Shown in pieces: positions 24,948 through 33,264 of a DNA stretch of 64,000 nucleotides (positions are counted from its first letter, which is position 1; each line of letters begins with the position of its first letter). A model generated the notes under the pieces. That model was not told the DNA's origin. It did no database searches and saw nothing but the letters and a program-made list of their open reading frames with translations. Origin of the DNA: Cytophagales bacterium (GTDB lineage Bacteria; Bacteroidota; Bacteroidia; Cytophagales; Spirosomataceae). The stretch covers positions 24,947-88,946 of the forward strand of contig RDXN01000057.1 of assembly GCA_004292855.1 (NCBI GenBank), read 5' to 3'. A program made the position numbers and the translations under genes.

Positions 24948-26195
24948 TTGTTTATGCCCAATCGTCGCCGATTTATCCGTCAGAATCTGTTAGCCTCGCT
25001 GAGTCTGCCGTTTGTTCCGAATGCGTTACAGGCCAAACCAACGACCCGCCCACTGCTCCATCAGAAACTAGAAGAGGCCCTGTATGCACACGTGGTGGCC
25101 GATGCGATGGGCGGCTCGGTCGAGAATTTTGTTCCCGAACAAACCAAGATCCAGTTTAGCGATTGGGACTTTACGCAGTTTCTGCCGCCAACGGCCAAAA
25201 AGGATATCGAAACCGGGAAAGGCAAGGGAAATGGCCGCACCACCGACGATACGCTGAACCTGGAAGCGATGATGGGCTGTTACGTGCGGCACCGCGATCA
25301 CCTCGATGCCTACGCCTACGCGGATGTTTTTATCCAGGAGATCACCGAGAAAAAGGTCTGGATTGCCGAGAAGGGGGAAATGCTAACGCCCAACGACCGT
25401 CCGCTGTGGTGGCCCGAACGATACGTATACAACCGACTGGCTATCAACAACATTGAGCCTCGTTACGGCGGAATGGGAAACTGGATCAACGAGGGGTTTC
25501 AGGGCGTGATGCTTCCGGTTGGGGCCGTCAATGCGGGCGATCCCTGGCGAGCGTACCGGGAGGCCACGGCGTTCGGCACGGCCCATACCGAATCGTTTGG
25601 CGTGGAAGCAGCCGGGGTAAACGCAGCCGCTTATGCCACCGCTTTCGGTGCCCAATCGACCATCGACGATGTCCTGAAAACCGCCTTGTTAGTGGCTAAA
25701 GACGGTACGAAACGCGCCCTTGCCGATGTACTCGACGCCACCCGCCCAACGGACACCCTCGACGAATTCGTTCGGAAAACGCGGTTGGCCGTGCTGCCGT
25801 ATCTCCAACTTGCCCCCGACCACCTGCGTAAAGACAATCTCGAAACCCCAAAAATGATGCGGGAAGGCACCAACATCGCCCGCCCCTCGCGCATTGCCTG
25901 CGTCGAAAACCTGCCCATCGCGTTTGCGGCCTTGAAGTGGGGCAATGGCGATTATTTCCGCACGCTGAAAGCCGGTATTTTCTACGGTCTAGATGCCGAA
26001 ACGATTGCCGCCGTAGCCACCAGCCTGCTTTGCGCAATCACCGGCAAAGCACTCGTGCCCGACGGCTTAAAAAAACAGGTCGATGCCGTAAACCGCCGTA
26101 ACTACGCCCAAACTGCCGAAACGTTTTTTGCCGCCGTAAAAACCATCTACGCCTTGGACAAAGAACGGCTAGCCGGACGCGAAGAAGTGCTTTGA
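24948..26195 (+). CDS. Exported ADP-ribosylglycohydrolase-fold protein
   Basis: A 415-residue protein with a Tat-like leader (MPNRRRFIRQNLLASLSL); the better start is the second Met, 6 nt downstream. The fold is that of ADP-ribosylglycohydrolases: TTDDT near residue 98 supplies the first metal site. The usual second site GxDxDT is replaced by YGLDAETIAAV near residue 349, so one Asp is Glu. Proteins of this subgroup are common in Bacteroidota glycan loci, where they probably act on a glycoside rather than ADP-ribose. That role is inference. It is divergent from the enolase-family gene at 24833. Confidence 0.8.
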   Translation: MFMPNRRRFIRQNLLASLSLPFVPNALQAKPTTRPLLHQKLEEALYAHVVADAMGGSVENFVPEQTKIQFSDWDFTQFLPPTAKKDIETGKGKGNGRTTDDTLNLEAMMGCYVRHRDHLDAYAYADVFIQEITEKKVWIAEKGEMLTPNDRPLWWPERYVYNRLAINNIEPRYGGMGNWINEGFQGVMLPVGAVNAGDPWRAYREATAFGTAHTESFGVEAAGVNAAAYATAFGAQSTIDDVLKTALLVAKDGTKRALADVLDATRPTDTLDEFVRKTRLAVLPYLQLAPDHLRKDNLETPKMMREGTNIARPSRIACVENLPIAFAALKWGNGDYFRTLKAGIFYGLDAETIAAVATSLLCAITGKALVPDGLKKQVDAVNRRNYAQTAETFFAAVKTIYALDKERLAGREEVL

Positions 26196-26333
26196 GGTAG
26201 ATGGTTAGTGAGGGTGTTGCTAACGTGAGGATGTAGTTGACGCTTTAGCAATGAAAAGTCGACAAACAAGTCTCAGTGATGCAACGCCTGAACTTTTATG
26301 TTCTCTTTGGAGACCAATCATTTCCGAAACAGT

Positions 26334-26867
26334 ATGAGAACGATAGTATCCGTCTTGCTAGCTTTTGTCCTTTTCTCCAATGGCTTTAGCCAGAAAATAC
26401 CTGTACTCAAATCACATACCTATACTATTTCGGTACGAGACGGGGATTATTTCAAAAAAGGGCGGTGGAACATAGAACCCAAAGTAAACCCCGATATATA
26501 TGAGGCACCGATGGCCATAGATAAGAAGTATAAACTGGTCACATTCATTACAGATATTGATTCTCTTCAATTTAAAGTTGAGAAGGGCAAAACATATCCT
26601 TTTGTCATCATCATAAATGGAAAAGACAGTGCCTTTACTCAAATAAAAACTATTCAATCACCCGTTTCTTTTACTAAAGGATATATAAAATCTCACGAAG
26701 GAAAAACGTTTGTTGAAATTCCGGCTGTGTATGAATTGGTTAATATTGTTATTGCCTTGACCAATACAGGTAAAACTAGGGAAGGATTGGTCGTGTCCTT
26801 GCCCCCTTTTATGAGCCAGTTCGCACTGGAGTCTATGTCGCCTGCCGATACTCGACCGGTGTCATAA
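26334..26867 (+). pseudogene. DUF4932-like secreted protein gene cut by an IS element
   Basis: Signal peptide (MRTIVSVLLAFVLFSNGF) followed by about 135 residues, some resembling the N-terminal part of DUF4932 proteins (VNPDIYEAPMAID, FVEIPAVYELVNIVIAL). Native sequence ends at 26799; the last 22 codons up to the stop at 26867 are read from the left end of the IS element. Family members normally continue for about 200-300 residues more. The segment is clearly more AT-rich than its neighbours, which may mean recent acquisition. The start at 26334 is chosen over 26298 because the signal peptide begins there. Confidence 0.65.
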
Positions 26868-28000
26868 ACCCTAACGCCTGATGGGGGCGTTCCGTATTGT
26901 ACTCCACCCCCCACTCATCGACTACCCGCCGAACCTGAACGACGCTTCCAAACACGTTCGCGTTCAATACTTCGCGCCGGAAGGTGCCATTGAATCGTTC
27001 AATGTACGCATTTTGTGTTGGTTTGCCGGGTTCAATCCAGCGCAGTTCCACTTCGTTAGACCGACACCAACTCTGCAACTCCTCGCTGATGAACTCGGGG
27101 CCATTATCCGAACGTAGACTGCGAGGCAGACCACGTTTGGCCACGATTCGATCCAATAGACGAGTGACTCGTTTGGCCGGGAGCGAAAAGTCGATTTCGA
27201 TGCCCAGAGCTTCCTGATTGTAATCATCAATCACGTTTAATGTGCGAAATTTACGACCGTCTGTTAAGCTATCAGAGGTAAAGTCCAATGACCAACACTC
27301 GTTGCACGCACTTGCTTTAACTAACGGTTTACGCACGGCTTCAGGTAATTGCCTGCGGACTTTTCGGCGAAGGTTCAGACCTAATAAGCGATATAACCGC
27401 CTGACACGCTTGTGGTTGACTCGTTCCCCTTTCTTACGCAGACGACGATATATTTTCAGCACACCTCATTGTTTATGCCGATGCGCCAGCGTTTCAATCT
27501 GTTCTTTGAGGGTCGTATCTTTTTCTTTAACGGCCACTGGTTCCGCCATTGCATTGCGACTTAGACCCACCCAGCGGCAGGCTTTGCGCTGGCTAACCTT
27601 CTTTTCAATAACCATCCATTTCACCAACGCCCTGCGCTTGGCAGGGCTTAGAACTTTTTTGTGAGAGCCTCTTTGGTGATGTCGTGTTGCAAACTCAGGT
27701 CGGCGTACATTTTCTTGAGCCGCCGATTTTCTTCCGCACCGGCGGCCCGGCTCCAATTCTTTGATACGTTTAATGTCGGATGCCTGCATACCGCCAAATT
27801 TGGTTTTCCAGGCGTAAAACGTGGCCTCGCTGATACCATGTTCGCGACTGATCTGAGCAACAGTCTGGCCATTTTCCTGTTGTTTAAGGATGGCCACCAT
27901 CTGCGATTCGGTGAATCGATTTGCTTTCATTTCCCTTTTGTTTACCGTGAAAAATAAGGTTTTTTGCTCTACTTTTCACTGGCTCACTTTTAGGGGTTCA
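26800..28000 (-). mobile_element. IS3-family insertion sequence, inactive copy
   Basis: About 1201 bp. The ends are imperfect inverted repeats starting TG and carrying a C run followed by TGAGCCAGT (left end 26800-26820, right end 27979-28000 in reverse complement). The transposase genes read on the minus strand. The flanking triplets differ (CCT on the left, AGA on the right), so there is no target duplication, and the two flanks belong to different genes, which indicates a deletion or recombination next to the element. Confidence 0.85.
26833..27930 (-). pseudogene. IS3-family transposase OrfA/OrfB with two lesions
   Basis: OrfA starts at 27930 with the helix-turn-helix (ANRFTESQMVAILKQQENG, ISREHGISEATFYAWK). 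After IKELE an insertion of about 13 nt shifts the frame; the expected leucine-zipper segment EENRRLKKMYADL is still present in the other register. The OrfA end keeps the A AAA AAG slippery site before its TAA, the normal signal for -1 frameshifting into OrfB. OrfB carries the DDE triad (SLDFTS, RSDNGPEF, YIERFNGTF) but has TGA at 27464-27466 where family members have Trp (KQWG). Both lesions should prevent a functional OrfAB. Confidence 0.85.
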
Positions 28001-28323
28001 AGACAGACGTGAATTATAACCGTATCCGCCTGCCCGACGGCTTCAACGATGCCGACTTGCTGCTCATTGGCCCCCGCATCGACCTGACGTTTACGAAGAA
28101 TATCTACCTCACCACGCAGGTACAGTACAACAATCAGGTCAACAACATGAACCTGAATGCGCGGTTTCAGTGGCGATTCCGGCCTGTGAGCGACTTTTTT
28201 ATCGTCTACACCGACAACTATTTCACCGAGCAAACCTCCCTTTCCGACGCGCGTTTCTTCCAGCCGTTTCAATCGAAGAACCGGGCCTTGGTGGCAAAGC
28301 TGACGTATTGGTTTTCGTTGTGA
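28001..28323 (+). pseudogene. C-terminal remnant of a DUF5916-type outer-membrane protein gene
   Basis: About 107 codons, in frame from the IS right end to a normal stop. The segment (RLPDGFNDADLLLIGPRIDL, then alternating strands and RALVAKLTYWFSL) is the last part of a beta-barrel with a C-terminal Phe-Ser-Leu. It resembles the C-terminus of DUF5916 proteins, which carry an N-terminal carbohydrate-binding family 9 domain. The remaining N-terminal 700 or so residues are absent, lost with the DNA between this remnant and the gene at 26334. Confidence 0.7.
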
Positions 28324-28357
28324 AAAGGGTGATTTTATTACTACATAACCGTTTACC

Positions 28358-29536
28358 TTATCGCTCGGAGTGAGCAGGCAAGCACGAACCCGCTTCGAGC
28401 AGTTTGCGTGCTTTCAGATGGTCGCCGGGGCGATTGAGCGAGTCAACAGCAATTAGTTGACCGTCAGCATAATAATACACCGAAAACGTATCGGTTTCCG
28501 GGTTGCCCGCCACCGAGAACTGATCGTATCCGGCTGAGATGCCCGCCATTTGTAATTTCAGGTGGTATTGATGGGTCCAGAACCAGGGGACAACCCGGTA
28601 AGGGTGGGCCTCCCCCATCAGGTGTTTCGCTGCCGTTTTAGCTTGATCGACAGCGTTTTGTACCGATTCGAGCCGAAGCCGACGACGGGCAAAGGGGTTG
28701 TACTGATTAGCGCAGTCGCCCACGGCGTAGATGTTGGAGACGGAAGTTTGGCCGTATTCGTTGACCACAATGCCATTGTCGCAAACCAAACCCGCAGCTT
28801 GCGCCAGGTTTGTTTCGGGAATAACGCCAATACCTGCCAGTACCAAATCGGCGGCAACAGTTTGCCCGTCAGACAGTTGAATCGAATAACTTTCGTTCTG
28901 TTTCTCAATACATTGGGCCACCGTGTTCAGTCGGATTTGAACGCCCTGTTGCTCATGCACCCGCCGAAAAACGCCCGACAACACGGGCGGCAACACTCGT
29001 TCCATCAGCCGCGATCCGGCTTCAACTACCGTCACCGTTTTTCGGTTTTCGGCCGCAACAGCCGCCAGTTCAAGCCCGATGAAGCCGCCACCCACGATAG
29101 CCACCCGCCGGGCCTGTTCGAGCCGCGCACCAATTCGGCGGGCATCGGCGAGGTTGCGGAGGTAAAGCACATCGTCGGCACCGGGGCAGGGCAAAGGGCG
29201 GTTGGCAGCTCCGGTTGCCAAAATCAGATGTGTGTACGGAATCGCATCGCCCGTTTCGGTCTTTAACTGACTTCCCAACGGGTCAATTTGCACTACCCGA
29301 ACACCCAGCCGGAGAGTTACGGCATTGGTCTCGTACCAGGCTGGCACCCGAAACAGCAGGCTCTCTTCAGTCTGTTTGCCCTGCAAAAAGCCTTTCGAGA
29401 GTGGGGGTTTTTGAGAGGGTAAGCCATCGTCCGCCGAAACGAGCGTGATGCCCCCCGCGAACCCTTCTTCTCGCAAGGAAGCAGCCGCCTGAAAGCCCGC
29501 ATGACCACTGCCAACGATAACGACCTGCCCGGTCAT
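28358..29536 (-). CDS. Ferredoxin reductase (FAD/NADH-dependent) of a P450 system
   Basis: A 392-residue flavoprotein of the putidaredoxin/rhodocoxin reductase type, carrying electrons from NAD(P)H to the [2Fe-2S] ferredoxin encoded just upstream. FAD motif VVIVGSGHAGFQAAASL at residues 5-21; PPLSKGFLQG near 52; ATGAANRPLPCPG near 108; NAD motif VAIVGGGFIGLELAAVA near 146; C-terminal FAD motif IYAVGDCANQ near 267. The start at 29536 overlaps the ferredoxin stop by 4 nt (ATGA); a longer frame upstream is antisense-free noise within the ferredoxin gene. Last gene of the nine-gene operon. Confidence 0.93.
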   Translation of the reverse strand: MTGQVVIVGSGHAGFQAAASLREEGFAGGITLVSADDGLPSQKPPLSKGFLQGKQTEESLLFRVPAWYETNAVTLRLGVRVVQIDPLGSQLKTETGDAIPYTHLILATGAANRPLPCPGADDVLYLRNLADARRIGARLEQARRVAIVGGGFIGLELAAVAAENRKTVTVVEAGSRLMERVLPPVLSGVFRRVHEQQGVQIRLNTVAQCIEKQNESYSIQLSDGQTVAADLVLAGIGVIPETNLAQAAGLVCDNGIVVNEYGQTSVSNIYAVGDCANQYNPFARRRLRLESVQNAVDQAKTAAKHLMGEAHPYRVVPWFWTHQYHLKLQMAGISAGYDQFSVAGNPETDTFSVYYYADGQLIAVDSLNRPGDHLKARKLLEAGSCLPAHSER

Positions 29537-29853
29537 TGCCGGTCGGGAATGCGGACAATCAGCCCGTCGAGCTTGTTCGACACCCGCACCTGACACCCTA
29601 ACCGGCTGTTGGGTCGGCGTTCGGCGGTGGTGCCTTCGAGCATTTCGGCTTCCTCCTCTTCGATGTCGGGCAGCAGGTCGAGGAACTCCTCGTCGATATA
29701 AACGTGGCAGGTAGCGCACATGCACGAGCCACCGCATTCGGCCAAAATGCCTTTTACATCGTTCTGAACGGCCCCTTCCATGAGGGTTGCGCCGAGGGGC
29801 AGGGTTAGCGTGTGTTGGGCACCGCCCGGTTCAACGTAGGTTATTGTTGGCAT
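29533..29853 (-). CDS. [2Fe-2S] ferredoxin, putidaredoxin type
   Basis: A 106-residue electron carrier. Cluster ligands are Cys40, Cys46 and Cys49 (C-x5-C-x2-C) and Cys87 (RLGCQV); Cys44 is extra. The acidic helix IEEEEAEMLEG near 64-74 is a hallmark of ferredoxins that serve P450 enzymes. Placed between the SDR gene (12 nt gap) and the reductase gene (4 nt overlap), it should pass electrons to the P450 encoded at the head of the operon. Confidence 0.94.
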   Translation of the reverse strand: MPTITYVEPGGAQHTLTLPLGATLMEGAVQNDVKGILAECGGSCMCATCHVYIDEEFLDLLPDIEEEEAEMLEGTTAERRPNSRLGCQVRVSNKLDGLIVRIPDRQ

Positions 29854-29865
29854 ACTAAATTCAGG

Positions 29866-30621
29866 TCAAATAAATTGTTTGCCGCCATCGACAATGATGG
29901 TTTGGCCCGTGACAAAATCGGCTAAGGGAGAGGCCAGATACAGGGCCGTTCCGGTGATATCGTCGGCAGTGGAGGGGCGTTTAATGGCTCCCCGATCCAC
30001 GCCGTACTGCTGCGCGTTGTCCATCAGGTTCAGGCTGGCCTCGGTGAGCGTAAAGCCCGGCGCAATGGCGTTGACAGTGATGTTAAATCCCCCCAGTTCC
30101 TTCGCCATTGAGCGCGTAAGCCCAATAACGCCCCCTTTCGAGGCCACATAATGCGACCAATTGGGCGACCCGCTCATAACCGTTGCCGAGGCAATATTAA
30201 TGATCCTGGCCCCCACGTTTTGGGTCTTGGCTCGCTCGATCATGGCCTGAACTACCACCTTCGAGCATAGCCAAACGCCTTTCAGATTCACACTCATGAC
30301 CCCATCCCACTCCGCTTCGGTTAGTTCGTAAAACGGTTTGCGGGTAATCGTGGCGTAGATGGCCGCGTTGTTCACCAGCACGTCGATTTTCCCGTAGTTG
30401 TCCAGCACCGTTTGTACCATCTGTTGCAGGGATGCTTCGTTTGTAACATCGACACCCACCGCCAGCCCGCCAATTAATTGGGCGGTTTCGGCGGCACCGG
30501 CCTCATTTCGGTCAGCGGCCACCACATGTGTACCCGCCCCCGCAAATGCCTGCGCGAAGGCCCGGCCTAAGCCCCCTCCGGCCCCGGTTATCAGTACAAC
30601 TTTGTTATGCAGATCAAACAT
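29866..30621 (-). CDS. Short-chain dehydrogenase/reductase
   Basis: A 251-residue classical SDR. The nucleotide-binding motif is TGAGGGLG near residue 12, with NNAAIY near 86, catalytic Ser-Tyr158-Lys162 (HYVASKGG), and the C-terminal VTGQTIIVDGG. Asp at the end of the second strand (VVAADRNE) favours NAD. In the operon context it is the likely alcohol dehydrogenase acting on the P450 product before the aldehyde dehydrogenase. The substrate is unknown. Confidence 0.92.
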   Translation of the reverse strand: MFDLHNKVVLITGAGGGLGRAFAQAFAGAGTHVVAADRNEAGAAETAQLIGGLAVGVDVTNEASLQQMVQTVLDNYGKIDVLVNNAAIYATITRKPFYELTEAEWDGVMSVNLKGVWLCSKVVVQAMIERAKTQNVGARIINIASATVMSGSPNWSHYVASKGGVIGLTRSMAKELGGFNITVNAIAPGFTLTEASLNLMDNAQQYGVDRGAIKRPSTADDITGTALYLASPLADFVTGQTIIVDGGKQFI

Positions 30622-30640
30622 GTTTAGCAGGTTAATGATG

Positions 30641-30675
30641 AATGCGTAATAGGCTGACGCGGAACATTACGCATT
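30641..30675. repeat. Intercistronic inverted repeat
   Basis: AATGCGTAAT (30641-30650) and ATTACGCATT (30666-30675) form a perfect 10-bp stem with a 15-nt loop, overlapping the stop codon of the HD gene. It lies in the longest gap inside the operon (52 nt) and could modulate readthrough or mRNA processing. Confidence 0.6.
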
Positions 30676-31285
30676 ACACATTCATTCTTACACATTCCAA
30701 ATCAAGTTTTGCCGTTTGGAGCATCAGGGTGGCTAATCGGCGGCCCTCATCGGTCAGAAAACCGGGCAGTACGTAGTGTTCGAGAATGGGTAGCACCTCG
30801 GCCTGTTCAATGCCAAACCACTCGCCAATAATTCGGTTGCCGTGGGGCGTATATCGCCAGAGTTTATCGGCATCCTTATGAATGGCATCGTTGAGCGAGC
30901 GGGCGTGTTTGGTGGTGTCGTGACCGTCGATGAGGGCCAGAATAGCCGCAAGTTGGTTTTCGGGATAAGCCAGACTCGTTAGCACCTGCGTGGCAATAGT
31001 CAGGCTTTCGAGTTCGTGTTGCCGGGTCAGTTCGGGGTATTGGTTGTTGGGGCCAAAAGCGTGCAAAATTTTGTCGGGAGGAATTTTCGACCAGCCCGTG
31101 TCGTGTAACAAAATGGCGGGTAGCACCACCTCCGGGTCGGCTTCGGGCTGTTTTTCGAGCAGGGTACGGGCCAGCATAAACGAAAATAAGGTGTGTTCGT
31201 CGTTGTTGCGGACGTTCAGGTGGGGCCGTGCGCCAAGCCAGATAGCGGCCAGATTACCAACAGGGGTGTCGAAAAAAGCGTCCAT
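30674..31285 (-). CDS. HD-domain hydrolase, first paralogue
   Basis: A 203-residue HD-superfamily metal-dependent hydrolase. Metal-binding residues: His31 (NDEHTLFSF), the His61-Asp62 pair (ILLHDTGW) and a later Asp in HKDADKLWR; DGHDTTKHARS lies before it. It is clearly a paralogue of the HD protein at 32677-33264. HD proteins of this size hydrolyse phosphate esters, or occasionally nitriles and cyanamide-like bonds. Its start overlaps the aldehyde dehydrogenase stop by one base, so it is part of the operon. The role in the pathway is unknown; dephosphorylation of a phosphorylated intermediate is one idea. Confidence 0.83.
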   Translation of the reverse strand: MDAFFDTPVGNLAAIWLGARPHLNVRNNDEHTLFSFMLARTLLEKQPEADPEVVLPAILLHDTGWSKIPPDKILHAFGPNNQYPELTRQHELESLTIATQVLTSLAYPENQLAAILALIDGHDTTKHARSLNDAIHKDADKLWRYTPHGNRIIGEWFGIEQAEVLPILEHYVLPGFLTDEGRRLATLMLQTAKLDLECVRMNV

Positions 31286-32673
31286 CAGTACGTCAGGTAA
31301 ATCGTTTTCAACTCGGTGTAGGCTTCAATGCCGTAGCGACCCTTTTCGCGGCCAATGCCACTTTGTTTCACACCCCCAAACGGCACATCATGATACGAAC
31401 GGTGAATGTTGTTGATCCAAACCGACCCGGCCTCCAGCGATTCGGCGAGGTGTAGGGCCGTGCCGAGATTCCCCGAAAACACATAGCCCGCCAGTCCATA
31501 CACCGAATCATTAGCCAGTTCCACGGCTTCGTCCAACGTTCGGAAGGGCATCACGCCAAGCACCGGCCCGAAGGTTTCTTCGGTCATAATCTGCATGGAA
31601 TGGTCGCCGTTGGCCAAAATCGTGGGCGGAAAAAACCAGCCCCGGTCATAGTCGGGGCCGGTGAGCCGGGAGCCTCCGGTTTTCAGGACGCCCCCTTTTC
31701 CCAGCGCATCGGCCACCTGTTGTTCACTGTTCCGGTAAATTTTATCGTTGATGAGCGGTCCGAGGTCGGCACCTGAGAGCGGATGCCCAACGCGCAAGGC
31801 TTCGGCCCCGGCTACGAGTTTGTCGAGCAGCGTTTCATAGATGCTTTCGTGGGCGTAAATCCGGTTGACGCGGTAGCAAAACTGTCCCGTGTTGGCAAAG
31901 GCATGGCGCACCAGGGCCGGTACGGCCACGCTCAGGTCGGCATCGGCGCAGACCAGCGCGGGCGACTGACCACCCAGTTCGAGGGTCACGCGCTTGTTGT
32001 GCCGGGCGGCTACTTCGCCAATGCGTTTGCCGGTTCCGGTGCCGCCCGTGAACGCGATTTTGGCCGTAATCGGATGTTCTACCAGTGCGTGACCGATCTC
32101 GTGACCATAGCCCGTCAGCACGTTGAACACCCCTGCCGGATACCCCGCCTGCCCGAAGAGTTCGGCCAGTTTCAGAGTCGTTAGGGGGGTGTCTTCGGAG
32201 GGCTTGGCCACCACCGGACAACCCGCCATCAGGGCCGCACCCAGCTTCATAATCAGCAGCGTAATGGGGTAGTTGAAGGACGTAATGGCCACCACCACGC
32301 CCACCGGCTCGCGCACCACCAGGGCCTTTTCGCCGGGTAGGTTGTGTTGCGGAATTTCGCCTTTCAGCCGTAACCCCTCTTCGGCATAAAAATCGAGCAG
32401 GTCGGCACTACGGCTCAGTTCGGTCAGGCAACCGGATAAGGGTCGGCCCAGTTCGCGGGCAAGCAGATGGGCCAGTTCGGTGGCCTGCCCGCGCAGGAGT
32501 CGGGCGGCTTCGTGTTGCAGCCGGGCACGTTCGGCAACGGGTTGTTTACGCCAGTGCCGAAACGCGCTTCCAGCCGCTTCGAGGGCCGCGTGTACGTCGT
32601 CGGGGGTGCTGCGTGGCACCGTGTCGATGATCTCGCCCGTGCAGGGGTTGGTCACCCTGATCCAGTTTTCCAT
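31285..32673 (-). CDS. NAD(P)-dependent aldehyde dehydrogenase
   Basis: A 462-residue member of the aldehyde dehydrogenase superfamily that oxidises an aldehyde to the acid. Catalytic Cys266 is in NTGQFCYRVNR; the general base Glu is in VTLELGGQSP near 232; the cofactor stretch FTGGTGTGKRIGEVA is near 210, and KPSEDTPLTTLKLAELF near 157. The operon places it between two HD-hydrolase genes. It probably completes the sequence alcohol, aldehyde, acid begun by the P450 and the SDR, as in the camphor and terpineol P450 operons. Substrate not known. Confidence 0.94.
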   Translation of the reverse strand: MENWIRVTNPCTGEIIDTVPRSTPDDVHAALEAAGSAFRHWRKQPVAERARLQHEAARLLRGQATELAHLLARELGRPLSGCLTELSRSADLLDFYAEEGLRLKGEIPQHNLPGEKALVVREPVGVVVAITSFNYPITLLIMKLGAALMAGCPVVAKPSEDTPLTTLKLAELFGQAGYPAGVFNVLTGYGHEIGHALVEHPITAKIAFTGGTGTGKRIGEVAARHNKRVTLELGGQSPALVCADADLSVAVPALVRHAFANTGQFCYRVNRIYAHESIYETLLDKLVAGAEALRVGHPLSGADLGPLINDKIYRNSEQQVADALGKGGVLKTGGSRLTGPDYDRGWFFPPTILANGDHSMQIMTEETFGPVLGVMPFRTLDEAVELANDSVYGLAGYVFSGNLGTALHLAESLEAGSVWINNIHRSYHDVPFGGVKQSGIGREKGRYGIEAYTELKTIYLTY

Positions 32674-32676
32674 AAT

Positions 32677-33264
32677 TCAGATTACATCACAACAAAGCAT
32701 CTGCCGGGTTTCGGCGAGGTCGGCCTGTGCCATTGCCACCGATTCGGGGCGGTGCAGTTGCGGAATCACGTCCGTTGCCAACCGACCGCAGTAGTGGCTC
32801 GGCGTTTGTTTAAACCAGCCACTCGCGATGCCCACCCCCGTTACAGTAAACCGCCAGAGTTTGTCGGCATCGCGCACCAGTTCGTCCTCCAGCGACCGGG
32901 CAAACGGGCGCGTATCGTGGCCGTCGATAATAGTGCAAACCTGCCCGATAAACGCATCCGAATAGCCCAGATCGCGCAACAGCGGCCCGGCTAACCGCAC
33001 CCCCTCCGACTCATGCAGGTAGCGCACATCGCTCTGAAGAAAGTTTTCGGTCTGAAACCCTTTCTTAAAAATATCGTCTTCGTCAATCGAATACCACCCG
33101 ATGTCGTGCAGAATAATGGCTGCGGCCACCACGTCGCGGTCGGCGTTGGGGTGGGCATCGGCCAGGCGCATGGCATAGTGGAACGAGATGGGTATATGCA
33201 CGTCGTTTTTACGGACGCGCATATACCGCTCGGCAGCTTTCAACAGGCTGAAATAGGCGTTCAT
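32677..33264 (-). CDS. HD-domain hydrolase, second paralogue
   Basis: A 195-residue HD-superfamily hydrolase. Metal site: His53-Asp54 in IILHDIGW, with DGHDTRPFARS near 115 and VRDADKLWRF near 131. The same landmarks, in the same order and spacing, occur in the HD protein at 30674-31285. The start is 33264, overlapping the last base of the phosphotransferase stop; an open frame continuing upstream to 33801 lies inside that gene and is not real. The stop is 3 nt before the aldehyde dehydrogenase start. Tight coupling to the phosphotransferase gene suggests its substrate may be the phosphorylated product. Confidence 0.83.
   Translation of the reverse strand: MNAYFSLLKAAERYMRVRKNDVHIPISFHYAMRLADAHPNADRDVVAAAIILHDIGWYSIDEDDIFKKGFQTENFLQSDVRYLHESEGVRLAGPLLRDLGYSDAFIGQVCTIIDGHDTRPFARSLEDELVRDADKLWRFTVTGVGIASGWFKQTPSHYCGRLATDVIPQLHRPESVAMAQADLAETRQMLCCDVI

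Noticed and set aside
27648..27872. Separate small gene inside the IS element
   Set aside because: It is the original OrfA register after the insertion (EENRRLKKMYADL), not an independent gene.
29537..29737. N-terminal extension of the ferredoxin reductase frame
   Set aside because: Arg-rich sequence read out of frame from the ferredoxin gene; the FAD motif begins three residues after the Met at 29536.
30674..33264. HD proteins as part of an antiphage or nucleotide-signalling system
   Set aside because: No nucleotide cyclase, effector nuclease or membrane effector is nearby; all neighbours are metabolic enzymes in the same operon.
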